From contig BBXU01003171.1 in NCBI GenBank assembly GCA_001598975.1, forward strand, positions 1-62,743: a DNA stretch of 62,743 nucleotides, given 5' to 3'. The notes beneath the pieces were generated by a model. It did no database searches, was not told the origin of the DNA, and saw only the letters and a program-made list of their open reading frames with translations. Of the stretch, positions 22,501 through 37,272 are shown piece by piece; within the stretch, counting starts at the first letter, position 1, and every line of letters starts with the position of its first letter. The stretch is from Parachlorella kessleri. Taxonomy: Eukaryota > Chlorophyta > Trebouxiophyceae > Chlorellales > Chlorellaceae. The position numbers and the translations under genes were made by a program.

Positions 22501-25500
22501 GCCTCCTACCTGAGTTGGAGTCACCCTCCCCTGGCCCTGCCGTGCCACCAGGCCCCCGCTCAGCGGGCAGCGGAGAGCTGGGCCGGCTCACGAGCTTGTC
22601 CATAGACCCGCTAGAGCCCTTGATGGCCTTCTTGGTTGCACGGCTTAGCAGCCCTGCAGCCATGCTGCCGGCACGCCTGCAGGGTAGTGGGCCCATGACA
22701 CTGCACTCACACATCATTGTGGGCCCCCGCAATGCAGAGCAGTTTCCTGGCACAACAAGGCTAGCTGCCGGCTGGCATGACAGACAGGCGTCTGCTGCAC
22801 CATTCCAACTTACACGGCCATGCCGTCTGCGACTTGTTGTACTTTGCCTCCAACTGCCTAACATCTGGGGCCCACGGCACCCGCAAAGACATTTGCAGAG
22901 CAGGGACCACGCACCCTGTGAGCGACTTGCCAGACGCCTGCACTGTTGCGGCTCCGCCTGTGGCCCCAGCCTGCCCCAGGCCAGCACCTTCAAGCGGCTC
23001 GGCTGCCGCCTCCGCTGCTTGCTGCTTTTTGGGGCTCTTGCTGCGCCTGCTCAGGCCTCGGAACCTCCTGCTGCCACCTGGTGCTGCCTCGGCTGGTGCT
23101 ACACTTGCTGCGCCTTGCCTGCTGCCTGGCCGTCGACTCAAAGGGGATGCCCCGCCTCCGTTCTCACTATCCCCTGCGCCTGGGGAAGCCTGCCCTGACC
23201 GCGGGGCATTGTCCCTCCCCCCAGCACTGCTGCTGCCGCCGAGCCTGCCTGCCCCAAGCCGGCTTTCTGGGCTGAGCTCAGCTGCCTGTGAGGTAGCGGT
23301 GGAGAGGCCCGGGCTGCCAAGGTCAGTACTTAGAGTGGACACAGGACCTCGGACCTGAAAGGAGGACTCGGTTGCCGATGACGCAGCAGCTGCTGCTCCT
23401 GCTGGTCCACCAATCAAGTTCAAGTCGTGCGGTACACTGACACTCTGCTGCCGCCGGCCAAGAGTGAAGCTGGCCCACCGGTCCTGCAGAAGCCACAGCA
23501 CATGCCCCCCACGATTACAGCGTTACCCAGATGTGTGGCACCAACATCAACATCAACAGGCCACATCAAATCAACCTGATTTTGTACTCCAGGTGGCTTG
23601 GCACACATAAATACCGTAGGCACAGTGCAACCCCTCCACCCATATCCTGCAACCCCTCCACCCACTCAACCCAACTCTACGCCTATACGAGCGACAAAAG
23701 AAGGCCCTCCATACACACGAACGAGTACCTGCGCGGTTCGCACAGATGCCTCCACAGCTTGGGCCCTAGTCCCCGCTGCCTCGCTGCCACCACCACTAGT
23801 GGCAAGGTAAGACACTGACAGTATGCTCCGCCGCCGCCGCACGAAGTCCCTGCTGAGCAATGAGGCCAGAAGGGCCCAAAGGCGTCACAGTGGCCGTTTA
23901 CACAGCACATATGGCCTTTGTTGGTGCGGCAAGTCCTCCGGCGCAGCCATATATACAAAGAGCAGGCAGGGCTCCCCCCTCAGCGATCTAAGGCGACGGC
24001 CCATGCACACTAATTTCCACCTAGACGGGAAGGAAATGCCGCAGGGCTTCAGGCACAGGTTGATACATAAAACAACTTGTTGTTGTGGGAGCAGCACCGA
24101 TGCAACATCAGTAGCTCTGGAATACAAGCTGGCCAGCTGCCCGTGGCCAAGCTGGCAGGTACTGACAGGCAACCTGGAGGACCGCCCTAGAGACTCTCAC
24201 CCTGACTTGGCCCCACCGAGGCCCCTAAAGAAGCCCGAGCTGGGCTGCAGCTCATACAACTCGCAGTTGGCGCGCAGAAACTCCCACATGTCGATGCTGG
24301 CTGCACACAGGCAGCTCCAGCAGCACTGGCGTAAGGCAATGTGGTGAGATTGATGCTAGGCTGCAGAGCAGGAAGTCCCACTGGCCGATGCTCAGCTGCA
24401 GGACAGCAGGAGCTGTGCAAGAGGCCGTGGATAGCCGCAATACGGCAATCCTTTCTGACAGGGAGATTGTCGGCTGCACAACAGCAAATGCTTGTTCGCT
24501 GGGCACCCAACTTCAGCTCCGTGTATATCACGAGAGCCAACCTGGTGCACAAGGGCCCCACACCAAATGGTACCTGCAAACCTGCCACCTCATTACTTGC
24601 AGGCTACCCCTTCAGCCCTCGCACTTCAGCCTTCCAGCAGCTTGGCATGTACACTTCGGACTCACCAGCGAGCATGTCATGGGCCAGGGCAGCTTGCAGG
24701 TACTTGTCCAAGGCCACACGCCGCTCCTCAACAAAGTCGACACTCTGTGTGTGGGTGAAGATACGCTTGGGGGGCAGCTTCAGCCTGCAGTGTTCGTCAC
24801 TGAGCAGGATGATCACTCCTTGCATGCAACACACAGACAGATCATGTACCTCTAACCATGTGCGTCGGACTGAGCCTGGCTGGGACTTTGCAGTGCCCCT
24901 CACGAGACTCATCAAGTAATAACCAGCCTTCAAGAGCAGCGCTCTCACTCCCACTTTGCAAGTGAGGCATTAGCAGCCTGCGCGGCCATGCACGCGCAGC
25001 AATGACAGTGCCAAAGACAGAGAGAGTAGCTCAACTTGCCTGTAGCCTGGCAGCGACTTCAGCTGCTTGTGCAGCGTCTCAAAGTTCCGGTAGCGGCGCG
25101 AGACCGTCCACTCGTCCACATCGTCTGCCACCCTAACCCGATACACGACATAGTCCTTGGACCCGGTGGAGTTCAGGTCAGCTGCCACCACCTGCAAGCC
25201 GGCAGCAGCGAGAACAGGTGAGGGCATCTGCTGCATCTTGACAACTGGCAGCCCGTCCCAATACAACAACAACCCACGGTTGATGGGAATAGGACCCGTT
25301 GAGAAGCCTCGGTGGGGGAGGGCAAATGAGCCATTCCAGCCTGCCGCGACTGATTGCACAGGCCAGGCCTTTGCAGGGCAGGCTGGTGGATGGCTGCCCC
25401 TGTGCCGCCTACCTTGGCTTTGGGCCGCCCCACGAAGCCAGCCCTGAGCCTATCCCCTTCCACTGAGGAGGTGGACAGGGCAGCCAGGCTTGACTCCAGC

Positions 25501-28500
25501 TTTGTGGAGTCAGCTGCTCCAGCCACCAAGTGCCCTGAAAACCAAGCCGCTCCATGGTCACCACTGCCTGCTGTTGCCAGCTTGCCCACAGCCTCCGTGG
25601 GCATGCCACGGTGAGACACGGCTGCAGTTGTGGCGGCGCTGTCTGGGGGGTGCCAACTCGAGGCCATGTGGGGTGTTGACATGGCGCGCTGCGCTGGCTG
25701 CCATGCTGCTGCGCTGGGCCCAGCAACCAAGACGTGCTCCCACTCCCGAAGGTCCGTATCGACAGCAGCGGCTGCTGGGGAGAATGGGGGGCGGCCTGCC
25801 CCACCCTTTGCCGGCACAGGCACGCTGGCAGCAACAGCGACCCTGGAAATGCTCATGTCTGCTGCGTGTGAACTGGTCCTAATAGGGGCCAGCCTTTCGG
25901 GGGGCAGTGGCAGCGACAGCGGCGACGATGACAGGAGTATGCTAGCAGTGTCAGGGAGGCTGTAGAACGAGTCCTGCTCCGTCAGCGAGCAGCAAGATGC
26001 GATGCTGTCCCTGCTGTCCTGTGCGGAGGGCTGCTGGTGGTGGTGGTGATGCTGCCTGTTATAGACATGGCTGTCCGTCTTCCTAAACAGGCCGCTGCCG
26101 CTGCCACTGCTGCCATGCCCCGGGGCATGAACGGCCGCAGATGCACCATGCCGCAACCAGGTCGGACTGTCCGTGCTAGGGGCAGAGCTGTTCACGCTTG
26201 GGACAGGTACCGGAAAGGAGTGGGAGGTATGGTTGGCCTCTTGCATATAAGCGGACCCCCCAGGCCACTGCTGCTGGTGCTGCTGCGGTTCTGCCGGCAG
26301 GGAGGCTTGGCCACGGTGCACAGAGTGGAAACCCCCTCCCGGGCTTACAATCCCCGAGCGCTGCTCTGCTGCCGCTGCCGCTGCTGCCTGTGTTGAGGGG
26401 ACTGGAGCCGTCGCGGGGGCAGGCAAGGTGGTTGCCCGCCTCTGCTTGACAGACCCTTCCGACCCCATGCTTGCCACGGCTGCTGCAACTGCTGCAAAGG
26501 GGGAGACCTGTGCTACTGACATGGTAGCCGCGACAGCTCCCTGAAGGCCCTGGTATGCCCACGACTGCCCCGCAGCGGTAATTGACGTCGCCGCAGCAGC
26601 CGGCTTGTCTGGGAAAGCCTCAGCGAGCCCCTGAGCCTGCATCCAATGATGACAACCGCTGCTCAACATACCCAGTGTCAGCCATGTCCACCGCCAAGGC
26701 AGTGGCACTGACATGTCCGCTGCTTGCATCATCAGTGTAGCAGTCTTCTCAAATGCAACGGCCAGGTCTGCAACTGTACCCGTCTCCAGGACCACAGATG
26801 GTTTTAATACATCCTTTGGGAGCCCGCTACCTTACCTTCTTTCGCACCCCTTCTCATCCTGGGTTAAACTCACTCCAATGCTCGCTCAGCATCCCACTTG
26901 ATATAGGAAAAGGCACCATTGTCACTCACAGGCCCTCAGCTCAACGTTTAATTTGATCCGTGCCTCGATAAAACAATGCTCACCCGGTCGGCCGTAGCAT
27001 CAGCTGACCTAGAACGCCCATGCGGTGAGGCCCGCGCCAGGGAGGGCTTCCTAGTGTGCAGGCGCGCACGCGCCATGCGCGCGTCCAGCAGCACGGACTC
27101 CTCCGCTGCCGCACTCTTTCTGCAGGTGCGGAGCATGGCAACAGGCGTTTGACTGCATGTGCTCTGCAGCTCGCGGTGTGTTTCTCCGCAGTTCCTTGGC
27201 TTCCTTAAGATCGTCCTGTGGCAATAGCGTCGCGTGTACATCGAGCGTCACGGGAATGAAAGGGTTGTTGTAAATAAACAGATTGTGGAACGCCTCCATG
27301 TACCCACCTTGCTCGCTGCTCAAACTCAAAGTTTCCGCGCATTTGTTGCGACCGCACTGCTGCCATGACGTTGGGTGAGCCCTCATGCGGAGGCTGGGCA
27401 GGCTTGCTCCCCTCCTTGCTCCTCAGCGCAGCGTACAAAGCCTGGAAAGAACCACATGTGGTATGTCATAAGATGTAAGAGGTTGCGGGCACTGCACGCG
27501 TTCAGCTACTGAGTTAGCAGGAGAGCAGCAGCTTGCAACCTGAGGGCAGAGGGCAGGAGTGTTTGGCGAGCAAAGTCGACCAGGCGGCCATGTGCATCAA
27601 GTGAACAGAAATTCCATCTTCGGGATCCAGGGCTGTTTACTAAACAACAGTGGGCCAACTGCAATACATGGACTTCAGCGGCCTGCCCACTGGATAGCAT
27701 GCAGTCTCGGCCAGGAATGTCAACCACCACTGCCAAGCTAGCAACAGCCATCATTCATTCGGTGTACCAGCAGTTTGTAGTAGTTGCTCAGCTCACAGCT
27801 TTCAAGCGGACCAATCCGACCCACTCCCCACCCAACCAGGTTTCCTGAGCCCAGGCTCTCTGGCCCAGGCTGGTCCGCACCTTGTTAGCGTAGTATGGGG
27901 TGCACCACATCATGAGGGGGCGCAGCACAACCCCCGCCAGCAGCTCCCGGCACACTACCCTTGTGGACGTCCGCTGGAGCTCTGACCCCTCCAACAGGTG
28001 GAGCACCAACCCCTCGCTGACCGCCTTGAGGAACTGCGGTCGCACAGCTCTGCATTTTAGTTGATCTTGAGTAGCTTGGCAAGTTGTTTGGCCTGCTGGA
28101 CTGCCCTGCTGGTGCTTGCAAATGCGCCATAGCAGCAAGCCCCTTGAACTACATGTTCAAGTCGAAACCACACAAACCAGGCTTGAGCTCAAGGGGGGCT
28201 CAGAATCAGTCCTCAACAGACATCGCTGGATTGACAGATTAATTGATATGAACTTCATACAGGCTGGCCGTATACTCAGCCATGACAAGCGCCAGCAGCC
28301 CTTGACCTGCACATGAACCAACCGATCCTTTCGCCAGGCTGCCCAGCGGGCCAGCCACAGCCAGCAGTGATGAGCGCACACCCACCCTGTAGTGCCCCTC
28401 TGGCGTCTGCAGCGCCGGGTGCAGGTTCTTCTCAGCTCGCATCTCCTGCCTAAAAGCCCGCTCCCTCGCCGCCGGCGTCATGTCAATGAGAGCTGTGGGG

Positions 28501-29763
28501 CCGTGAGCCGCCAGGATGCTGTCTCGCGTGTCTCGAAAGAGCTCAAGCTGCAGCAGCTAGGCTAGACATATACTGACGGCAGGATTGCTGGATGTCTTGA
28601 TGCGGACCTACGCTTCTAAAATGTCTAGAGCAGCTGCTGCCCAGTGAGCTACAAGGCTACAAGGGCCCTCACCAGGGAAGTGCCCTTGAGATGTTCCCTC
28701 ACCATTACACAGAAAGCGCCAGACTGCAAACCAACCCTTGCCAGGATCTTTTGGGCTAGACAGCTACGCCATCTCTCCTAGGCAGAATCGCTGATTGATA
28801 ACTGACTCTGATGGGCCCAGCTCTGGTCCCAAGAGGATCATGCACTGCCCGCTCCTCACCGTCTCCATAAAGAGTTCCGATGCATCATTCAGCACTGCCC
28901 GCAAATCCAGCCGGCGCGAGCGGGACGCCAGCTGCCCAAACACATGGTTTAGCAGGCGTCGCACATCAGCAGGGAACTCCTTGTCGGGCGTGAGCGCCGC
29001 ATACCAGGTGTCATAAATGAACTGCACAACAGGGCACATGCCACCACTTGTGTGGTCACTGACCACAACCCCACCCATGCGGGTCTTTGCCCCCTTGATT
29101 GAACGTCTAGCTGCAATAGTCAAGAGCTTCAATCATACAGTGCAGGTTGGGCACTGGACGTCAGTGGACAGCGCCCATCTGACCAAGCTTCGCTGGCTGA
29201 TTCCTCTGCGCTCCTCACCTCCTGTACTATGCTGCTGCAAAGCGCCTCCCAGGCATGCTCCACCACAGGTGACCTCACAGAGTCGCGCCAGCGGTCAGGC
29301 CGCGTGTATGACAAGCCCTGCCCGCCGGCCAGTGCCGCCGCAAACTGCACCGCGCGCGGATCCGCATCCTCCCCTGCTGCGTCTCGCCGGCGTGGCCTGC
29401 TGCCTGGACTTCTTAAGGGCAGCTGTTGTGCAGCCGCTGCTTGCACCAGTAGCCACCTCACGACAAGGAGTACCAGGGCAGCGGAGGGCAGGTTGCCCCA
29501 GCAGCTGCTGCTTGTTCCTGCAGGAAACCAAACGCCCAGGCTTGCGCCTGTCCGCAATACTGTGTAGTACCAGTAGCAGTGCTGCCTTTTCTAGCAACCT
29601 ATTTTGCTAGCAACTCACTAGTGAGCAGCCAAGCCAATAGCACTGTGCCCAATAGCAGCTTGATCAGGGGCTTGTTGCGCTCAGCAGCATGCAGGCAAGC
29701 CTGCCACAGGTGTGCAGGCTCAAGCCCAACTGATCTTAATACAGGGTCGGGGCGTCGCATCAT
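19580..29763 (-). CDS. Sorting nexin with PXA, PX and nexin_C domains
   Basis: A long multi-exon gene of the SNX13/14/25 type, acting in phosphoinositide-dependent endosomal or ER-contact membrane traffic. From the N-terminus: a membrane segment, LIKLLLGTVLLAWLLTSELL (about 29600-29680). Next the PXA domain (about 27890-29280: VVEHAWEALCSSIVQE, FIYDTWYAALTPDKEFP, RRLDLRAVLNDASELF, VVCRELLAGVVLRPLM). Then a long Ser/Ala/Gln/Pro-rich linker in one large exon (about 25408-26700), ending LREWEHVLVAG. The PX domain (about 24680-25200) has SRRYRNFETLHKQL and FVEERRVALDKYLQ. A disordered stretch is followed by nexin_C (about 19580-21640: PLYDIVDCVFQLQTRGFFRR, GDTIDVYLLSRLRLLRQ, SLWPGGTWF, VLQLGYGLLSIAVVHLFPEL). 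No RGS domain is seen, as in plant members. The last exon is 19580-19724. The start is one of two adjacent ATGs at 29758-29763; the frame is open to 29835. Confidence 0.85.
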
Positions 29764-29979
29764 AAACACAACGCCAACGCCAACGTGCCAAGCATCCTGC
29801 TTTCCCACTTCGCTGCTATGAGTAAAAGGGCTCAATACAGCACAATGTGTTAAACCGGCTCGACTTCTCTCGTGCGTCGAGGCGCACCCGCCTTTGAACC
29901 TTCAAAGAGTCATGGGAGCAAGGATGCGGTTTGCAAAGCTGTGTGCTTAAGGAAACGCCCAGTCTGAGACGCGTCCCAC
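29764..29979. promoter_or_regulatory. Short divergent promoter, sorting nexin / augmin 3
   Basis: Only about 216 bases separate the two start codons, so both 5' UTRs and a shared promoter must fit here. No core promoter motif is clear. Confidence 0.5.
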
Positions 29980-32247
29980 ATGACACAGGCTTTGCAGTCA
30001 CTGGCCCTCATCAGAGGTTTGCTTGTTCCCCAAACCGAGGAACAACACCTACCACCGCACCTGCAGCCAGTGATACAGTCCCTGGTAGACAGGATACTGG
30101 CAAGGTCAACTGACCAACCCCTGGCAGCTGCAGCAGTTGAGGAGTCCCAGCAGCAACGCAGCAGCACCGCAGCGGCTTCCCATAGTCGCCTCGAGGAAGA
30201 GCAGCGGCGTTTGGGTGAAGCTGCAGTGGTGCAGCGGCGCACTGTCGATGAGGCCAGAGCCAGGCTACAAGGAGGCTATGAGGGAGCGAACGAGCAGCAA
30301 GCTGCGGTTAAAGCGTCAGTCCTGTGTCTAGCCGAGCTGCTGGCAACCCTGCAGACACCAGGACCAGGCAGCCCACTGTTATCTGTAGAGGTGCCGCAGC
30401 AGCTGGCAGATGGCAAGGCAAAGTTGCTACAGAGCTTGGCAGCCAGCCTAGACCGACTGCCTGCGGGAGCAGCAGAGCCAGCACCTGCACATGAAGCCCA
30501 GCAACAAGCAGAGTTTGCCAGGCTGCAGGAGGCTTTACGGTTGGCTGCCGCAGCTAAAGTGGAGACACAGGCGGGGGTGGCCAGGTGCGACGCTTGCTCG
30601 TGTACTGCACTCACGTTGACACCGTGAAGGCGTCATGACAATCGGTTAGCTTCTGCGTGGTGGCAGAGCCAACTATCCCATACATGGGGAAAGTCATCTA
30701 ATTAGTCTATGACTGCAGCTTGAGCATTTAGTATAAGTTTGTACTCGTCCTCCACATATTTGCAAACCAACGGCCCGGCTCTTTGGCGTGCAGGGCCCAA
30801 GCAGAGCTGGATTTCTTGCAGCCGTGCAGCACCAATCCAGGTCCTGCCAATGGGGCCAGTGCAAGCATTGAGGTGCTGGAGCAGGAGGTGCAGCAACTCA
30901 AGGCCAAGCTAAGCGCTGAGCTTGAGCGCACCTGTGCAGTGGCTGGAGAGGCCTCCATGCTGCATGTAGCTACGGCCGTGGCTCAGCAGCATTTAGCCAA
31001 GATTCAGCGGGCACGCGCCCGCTGTGCAGCCAAGCGGCAGGTATGCCGCACTGCACCGGTACTTGTCGTCGCGCTGCTGAAGTACTTGTGGTAGGCAGGC
31101 ATGGCAGCATTGTTGCCGGTTAGGAGGCATGTAGCCTCTTCTGCAGCATTTATGTGCTCTCAAAGAGGAGACAGATGTTTGACACTGATGCGCACGGCGT
31201 GGTGTTCTATGTGCCGCCAGTCCTAAGCCTGAGCGCCCCCAGCTAGCCATTGAGACTGGCCATAGCTGGCTGCAACGAGGGCAGTAGAAGTGGAGTAGAA
31301 GCCTAACCATCTAAGAGAGTGGCCCTGTGCAGGCCTTGGACGTGCTAGCCAAGCACGTGGCCTTGCAGCAGTTGCTGGCCGAGGTGCTGCGGCAGGAGCG
31401 TCAGCGGCTTGGCCAGGTGCAGGGGCTGGTGCAGGCGGCTCTTGGGGACGGCCAGGCTGTGCTGCTTGCTACCCAACAGCGGGTGCAGCTGGTTAATCAG
31501 TCAAGTCACGCTCAGCGACAGCAGGAGCGGCGGGAGCAGCAGCCAGATGAGGCGGGGCGGGCGCAGCAGGAGGGCACCACGGGAAGAAGCACTGGCGAGG
31601 CTGAGCCTGCGGCAGGGGCAGCGGATGACATTCAGGAAAGCAGCGGCCTTCAAAAAGCCAGGCATGAGGCAGTGGCAGGGCAGCTGCTGCAGCTGCGTGC
31701 CTCCCTGCGGCAGCTGTCAGCCGAGCTGCAGCAAGAGTTGCTCCCTGCTTACCAGGCGGCCTTTGCACAGCTGCACGGCCTTGTCTTCCAGGGCATCGAC
31801 GTGCGCGCGCCGGTGCTGACGGCACCTGGGGTGCAGGGGAAGCTGGCCACAGCCGGTGCTGCCAGGGAGGCGCTGCAGCAGGCAGCAACTGCGGTGTTGG
31901 TGGAAGCCACACAGCGGCAGCAACAAGCGCCCCACCAGCAGCTGCAGGTGAGGCCTTGCATGCATGTTTGGTAACCTGGTGTATGTTGAAACAAACGTGT
32001 CTAGGTGGTGACAATCAAGGTGAATGGGTGCAGGCCTCTGAAAAGCGTTGAAGCTAGCGCTGTGTCACATGGTGGTCGGCTACTCTAAGGCCCACTCACA
32101 CAGCACCATGTCTCATGGCAATACTGCGGCGTTACATGTTGCATTACACTGCTGGCTTTGCAGGAGTCCATGCTCGTGGACTTTTGGACAAACCCCTCAA
32201 GACTTGCTAAGCAGGTGGAGCAGCAGCGGCGTGCATTGCGTGGCTGA
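29980..32247 (+). CDS. AUG3: Augmin complex subunit 3 (HAUS3/AUG3-like)
   Basis: Four exons (29980-30584, 30794-31040, 31333-31947, 32164-32247) join in phase to 516 residues, nearly all Gln/Ala/Glu/Leu-rich coiled coil. Augmin recruits gamma-tubulin to existing microtubules for branching nucleation in spindle and phragmoplast. Identification rests on the C-terminal half. ALDVLAKHVALQQLLAEVL aligns with the conserved plant block on the same coiled coil. The final exon, ESMLVDFWTNPSRLAKQVEQ, matches the plant ending VFVDFFCNPERLRNQVREL. Plant AUG3 is about 617 residues. The missing part is the N-terminal domain, and there is little room for it because the sorting nexin starts 216 bases upstream. 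An in-frame TGA lies 15 bases before the ATG. A divergent coiled-coil protein is the alternative. Confidence 0.68.
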
Positions 32248-32774
32248 AACTATATAGCACCAACTGTCATAGACTGTGGCCTTGCTCAGGCCAACTGGCT
32301 GTGGGTATATGCTACGTTTCATGTCAGCATAGGGGCTGTTTGCATGAAAGGCGGATACACAGGTAGTGAAGATGTGTAAAAACTTGATATTACTGGTATA
32401 TACTTGGGTGCAACACAGGTTTGGTGAAGCACTATGCCTGTGTACTCTGGACACCTGAGGTTCGAGTCAAGTTGATCGAGCCAACATGCCACAGTGTTAG
32501 CCAGACACACTGGTGCAGGCCTTCCTGTACCCAGTAGGCATCCTACAGGCTGTTTGTTCAGTGGTCAGAAAGCTTACAACCAAGCTGTGTAGTCATGGCT
32601 GTCGGTTCCTGGCTAATCTTGGACAGTCACCGAGCGTGACCAGACCCCCCCCCCCCCCGAGTTGTAAGATATTACTAACTTTCGTAACATTCAATCCAAG
32701 ATATACATCCTTTACGTTGATCAATCATAATACAGCACGGAGTATTGGCTTTTGAACGTGGGTGTGGCGCTTGC
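32248..32774. other. Intergenic region with C homopolymer
   Basis: 3' UTR of augmin 3, with a TGTAA motif at 32375-32379, and upstream region of SerRS. A C run lies at about 32645-32658. Nothing else was seen. Confidence 0.55.
32375..32379 (+). terminator. Candidate TGTAA polyadenylation signal
   Basis: TGTAA about 130 bases after the augmin 3 stop codon. Confidence 0.45.
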
Positions 32775-36283
<3,509 letters not shown>

Positions 36284-36395
36284 GCGCAGAGGTGATGTGT
36301 GAGGTGTTTTGGGTCGCAGCTGCTTTCTTGGTGTTTGGCCGGTGCTACTTGCCCAGGCACTTTGTTTGGCTCTGACGTAGAGGCTTCATAGCAAC

Positions 36396-36400
36396 TGTAA
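36396..36400 (+). terminator. Candidate TGTAA polyadenylation signal
   Basis: About 113 bases after the SerRS stop codon. Confidence 0.45.
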
Positions 36401-36796
36401 TAATGGGTTTGGTGCCCATGAGCTTGCTGCCCTGATTTATGCACCTTGCTAGGGTGAGAGTCTGACATCAGCAGTGACTCCGTAACTCAGGGTTCGGAAC
36501 GCCAGCCCCGGCAAGCATGGGGTTTATCAGCGGCAGCGGGCTAGTCTGTCATGATGCATTAGCAGCGACGGCTTGAGGAGGCTCCCAGGAGCTTGCAGTG
36601 CATAATCTGCAGTTACACGCCTCACCACCTGCCACAGCTGAAGTGCTTTTGGTCTTAGGAGGCGGTGTGGTGCAGCGTCCTGTGCAGGTTAAAACATTCT
36701 CTACTGCCCCTGCTTCAGTTGCGCTGCATCTCCTCTTCCAGTGGCCTTAGCTTATCTTGGGGAGAGAATTACTGGCTCAGAACTCAGGCAAGACTC

Positions 36797-36878
36797 AGGC
36801 TCATTCTGCATCCAACTCTGTCAGTCCAGTTCAGCCCAGCTCTACTCCCTGTTTGCGCTACCTGCCACCCATGCTAAT
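36797..36878 (-). repeat. Dispersed repeat, full copy 2
   Basis: The reverse complement of this stretch matches 5785-5866 over about 82 bases with only about seven differences by eye. It includes the internal gagctgggctg and ggatgcagaatgagcct. Confidence 0.8.
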
Positions 36879-37272
36879 AACGGGGGAGGGAACGACCGAA
36901 CCATGGGAAGTAACTTGACCTTCACGTCAGCACCACTTTTCGATCCTGACACCGCGCCTGTCAAGCCCCTGTGCCACGACGCCATGACAGAAGGCAGAGG
37001 TTGCGCCCCACCCCAATGCATCAGTGAGTTGAACTATCAGATCCTAAGTAGTTGAGGTGTTTTGTAGACTCCCCCAGCTCGTGTGCCAGCTCTCAAGAAC
37101 ATCGAATTCCCATGCTTTGCTCTGTCCAAAATCACGGGATTCATGCGCAGCACTGGCAAATCGAGTACAACAACGCCAGGTTCCACAAAGGCCTTTCTGC
37201 TCCGCTAGACGACTCCTACCCCGGACGGCTGCGCACTGATCGCTATCACACTGCTGTGCACACAGCCACACA

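Larger units (their letters stand above)
36284..37272. other. Intergenic region, SerRS to RAD51
   Basis: Contains the SerRS 3' UTR with TGTAA at 36396-36400, one full copy of the dispersed repeat (36797-36878, reverse) and the RAD51 promoter. No other gene is supported. Confidence 0.6.

Noticed and set aside
22209..23501. Plus-strand Pro/Leu/Cys-rich frames opposite the sorting nexin
   Set aside because: Shadows of the Ser/Ala/Gly-rich minus-strand linker exons; the minus frame carries the nexin blocks.
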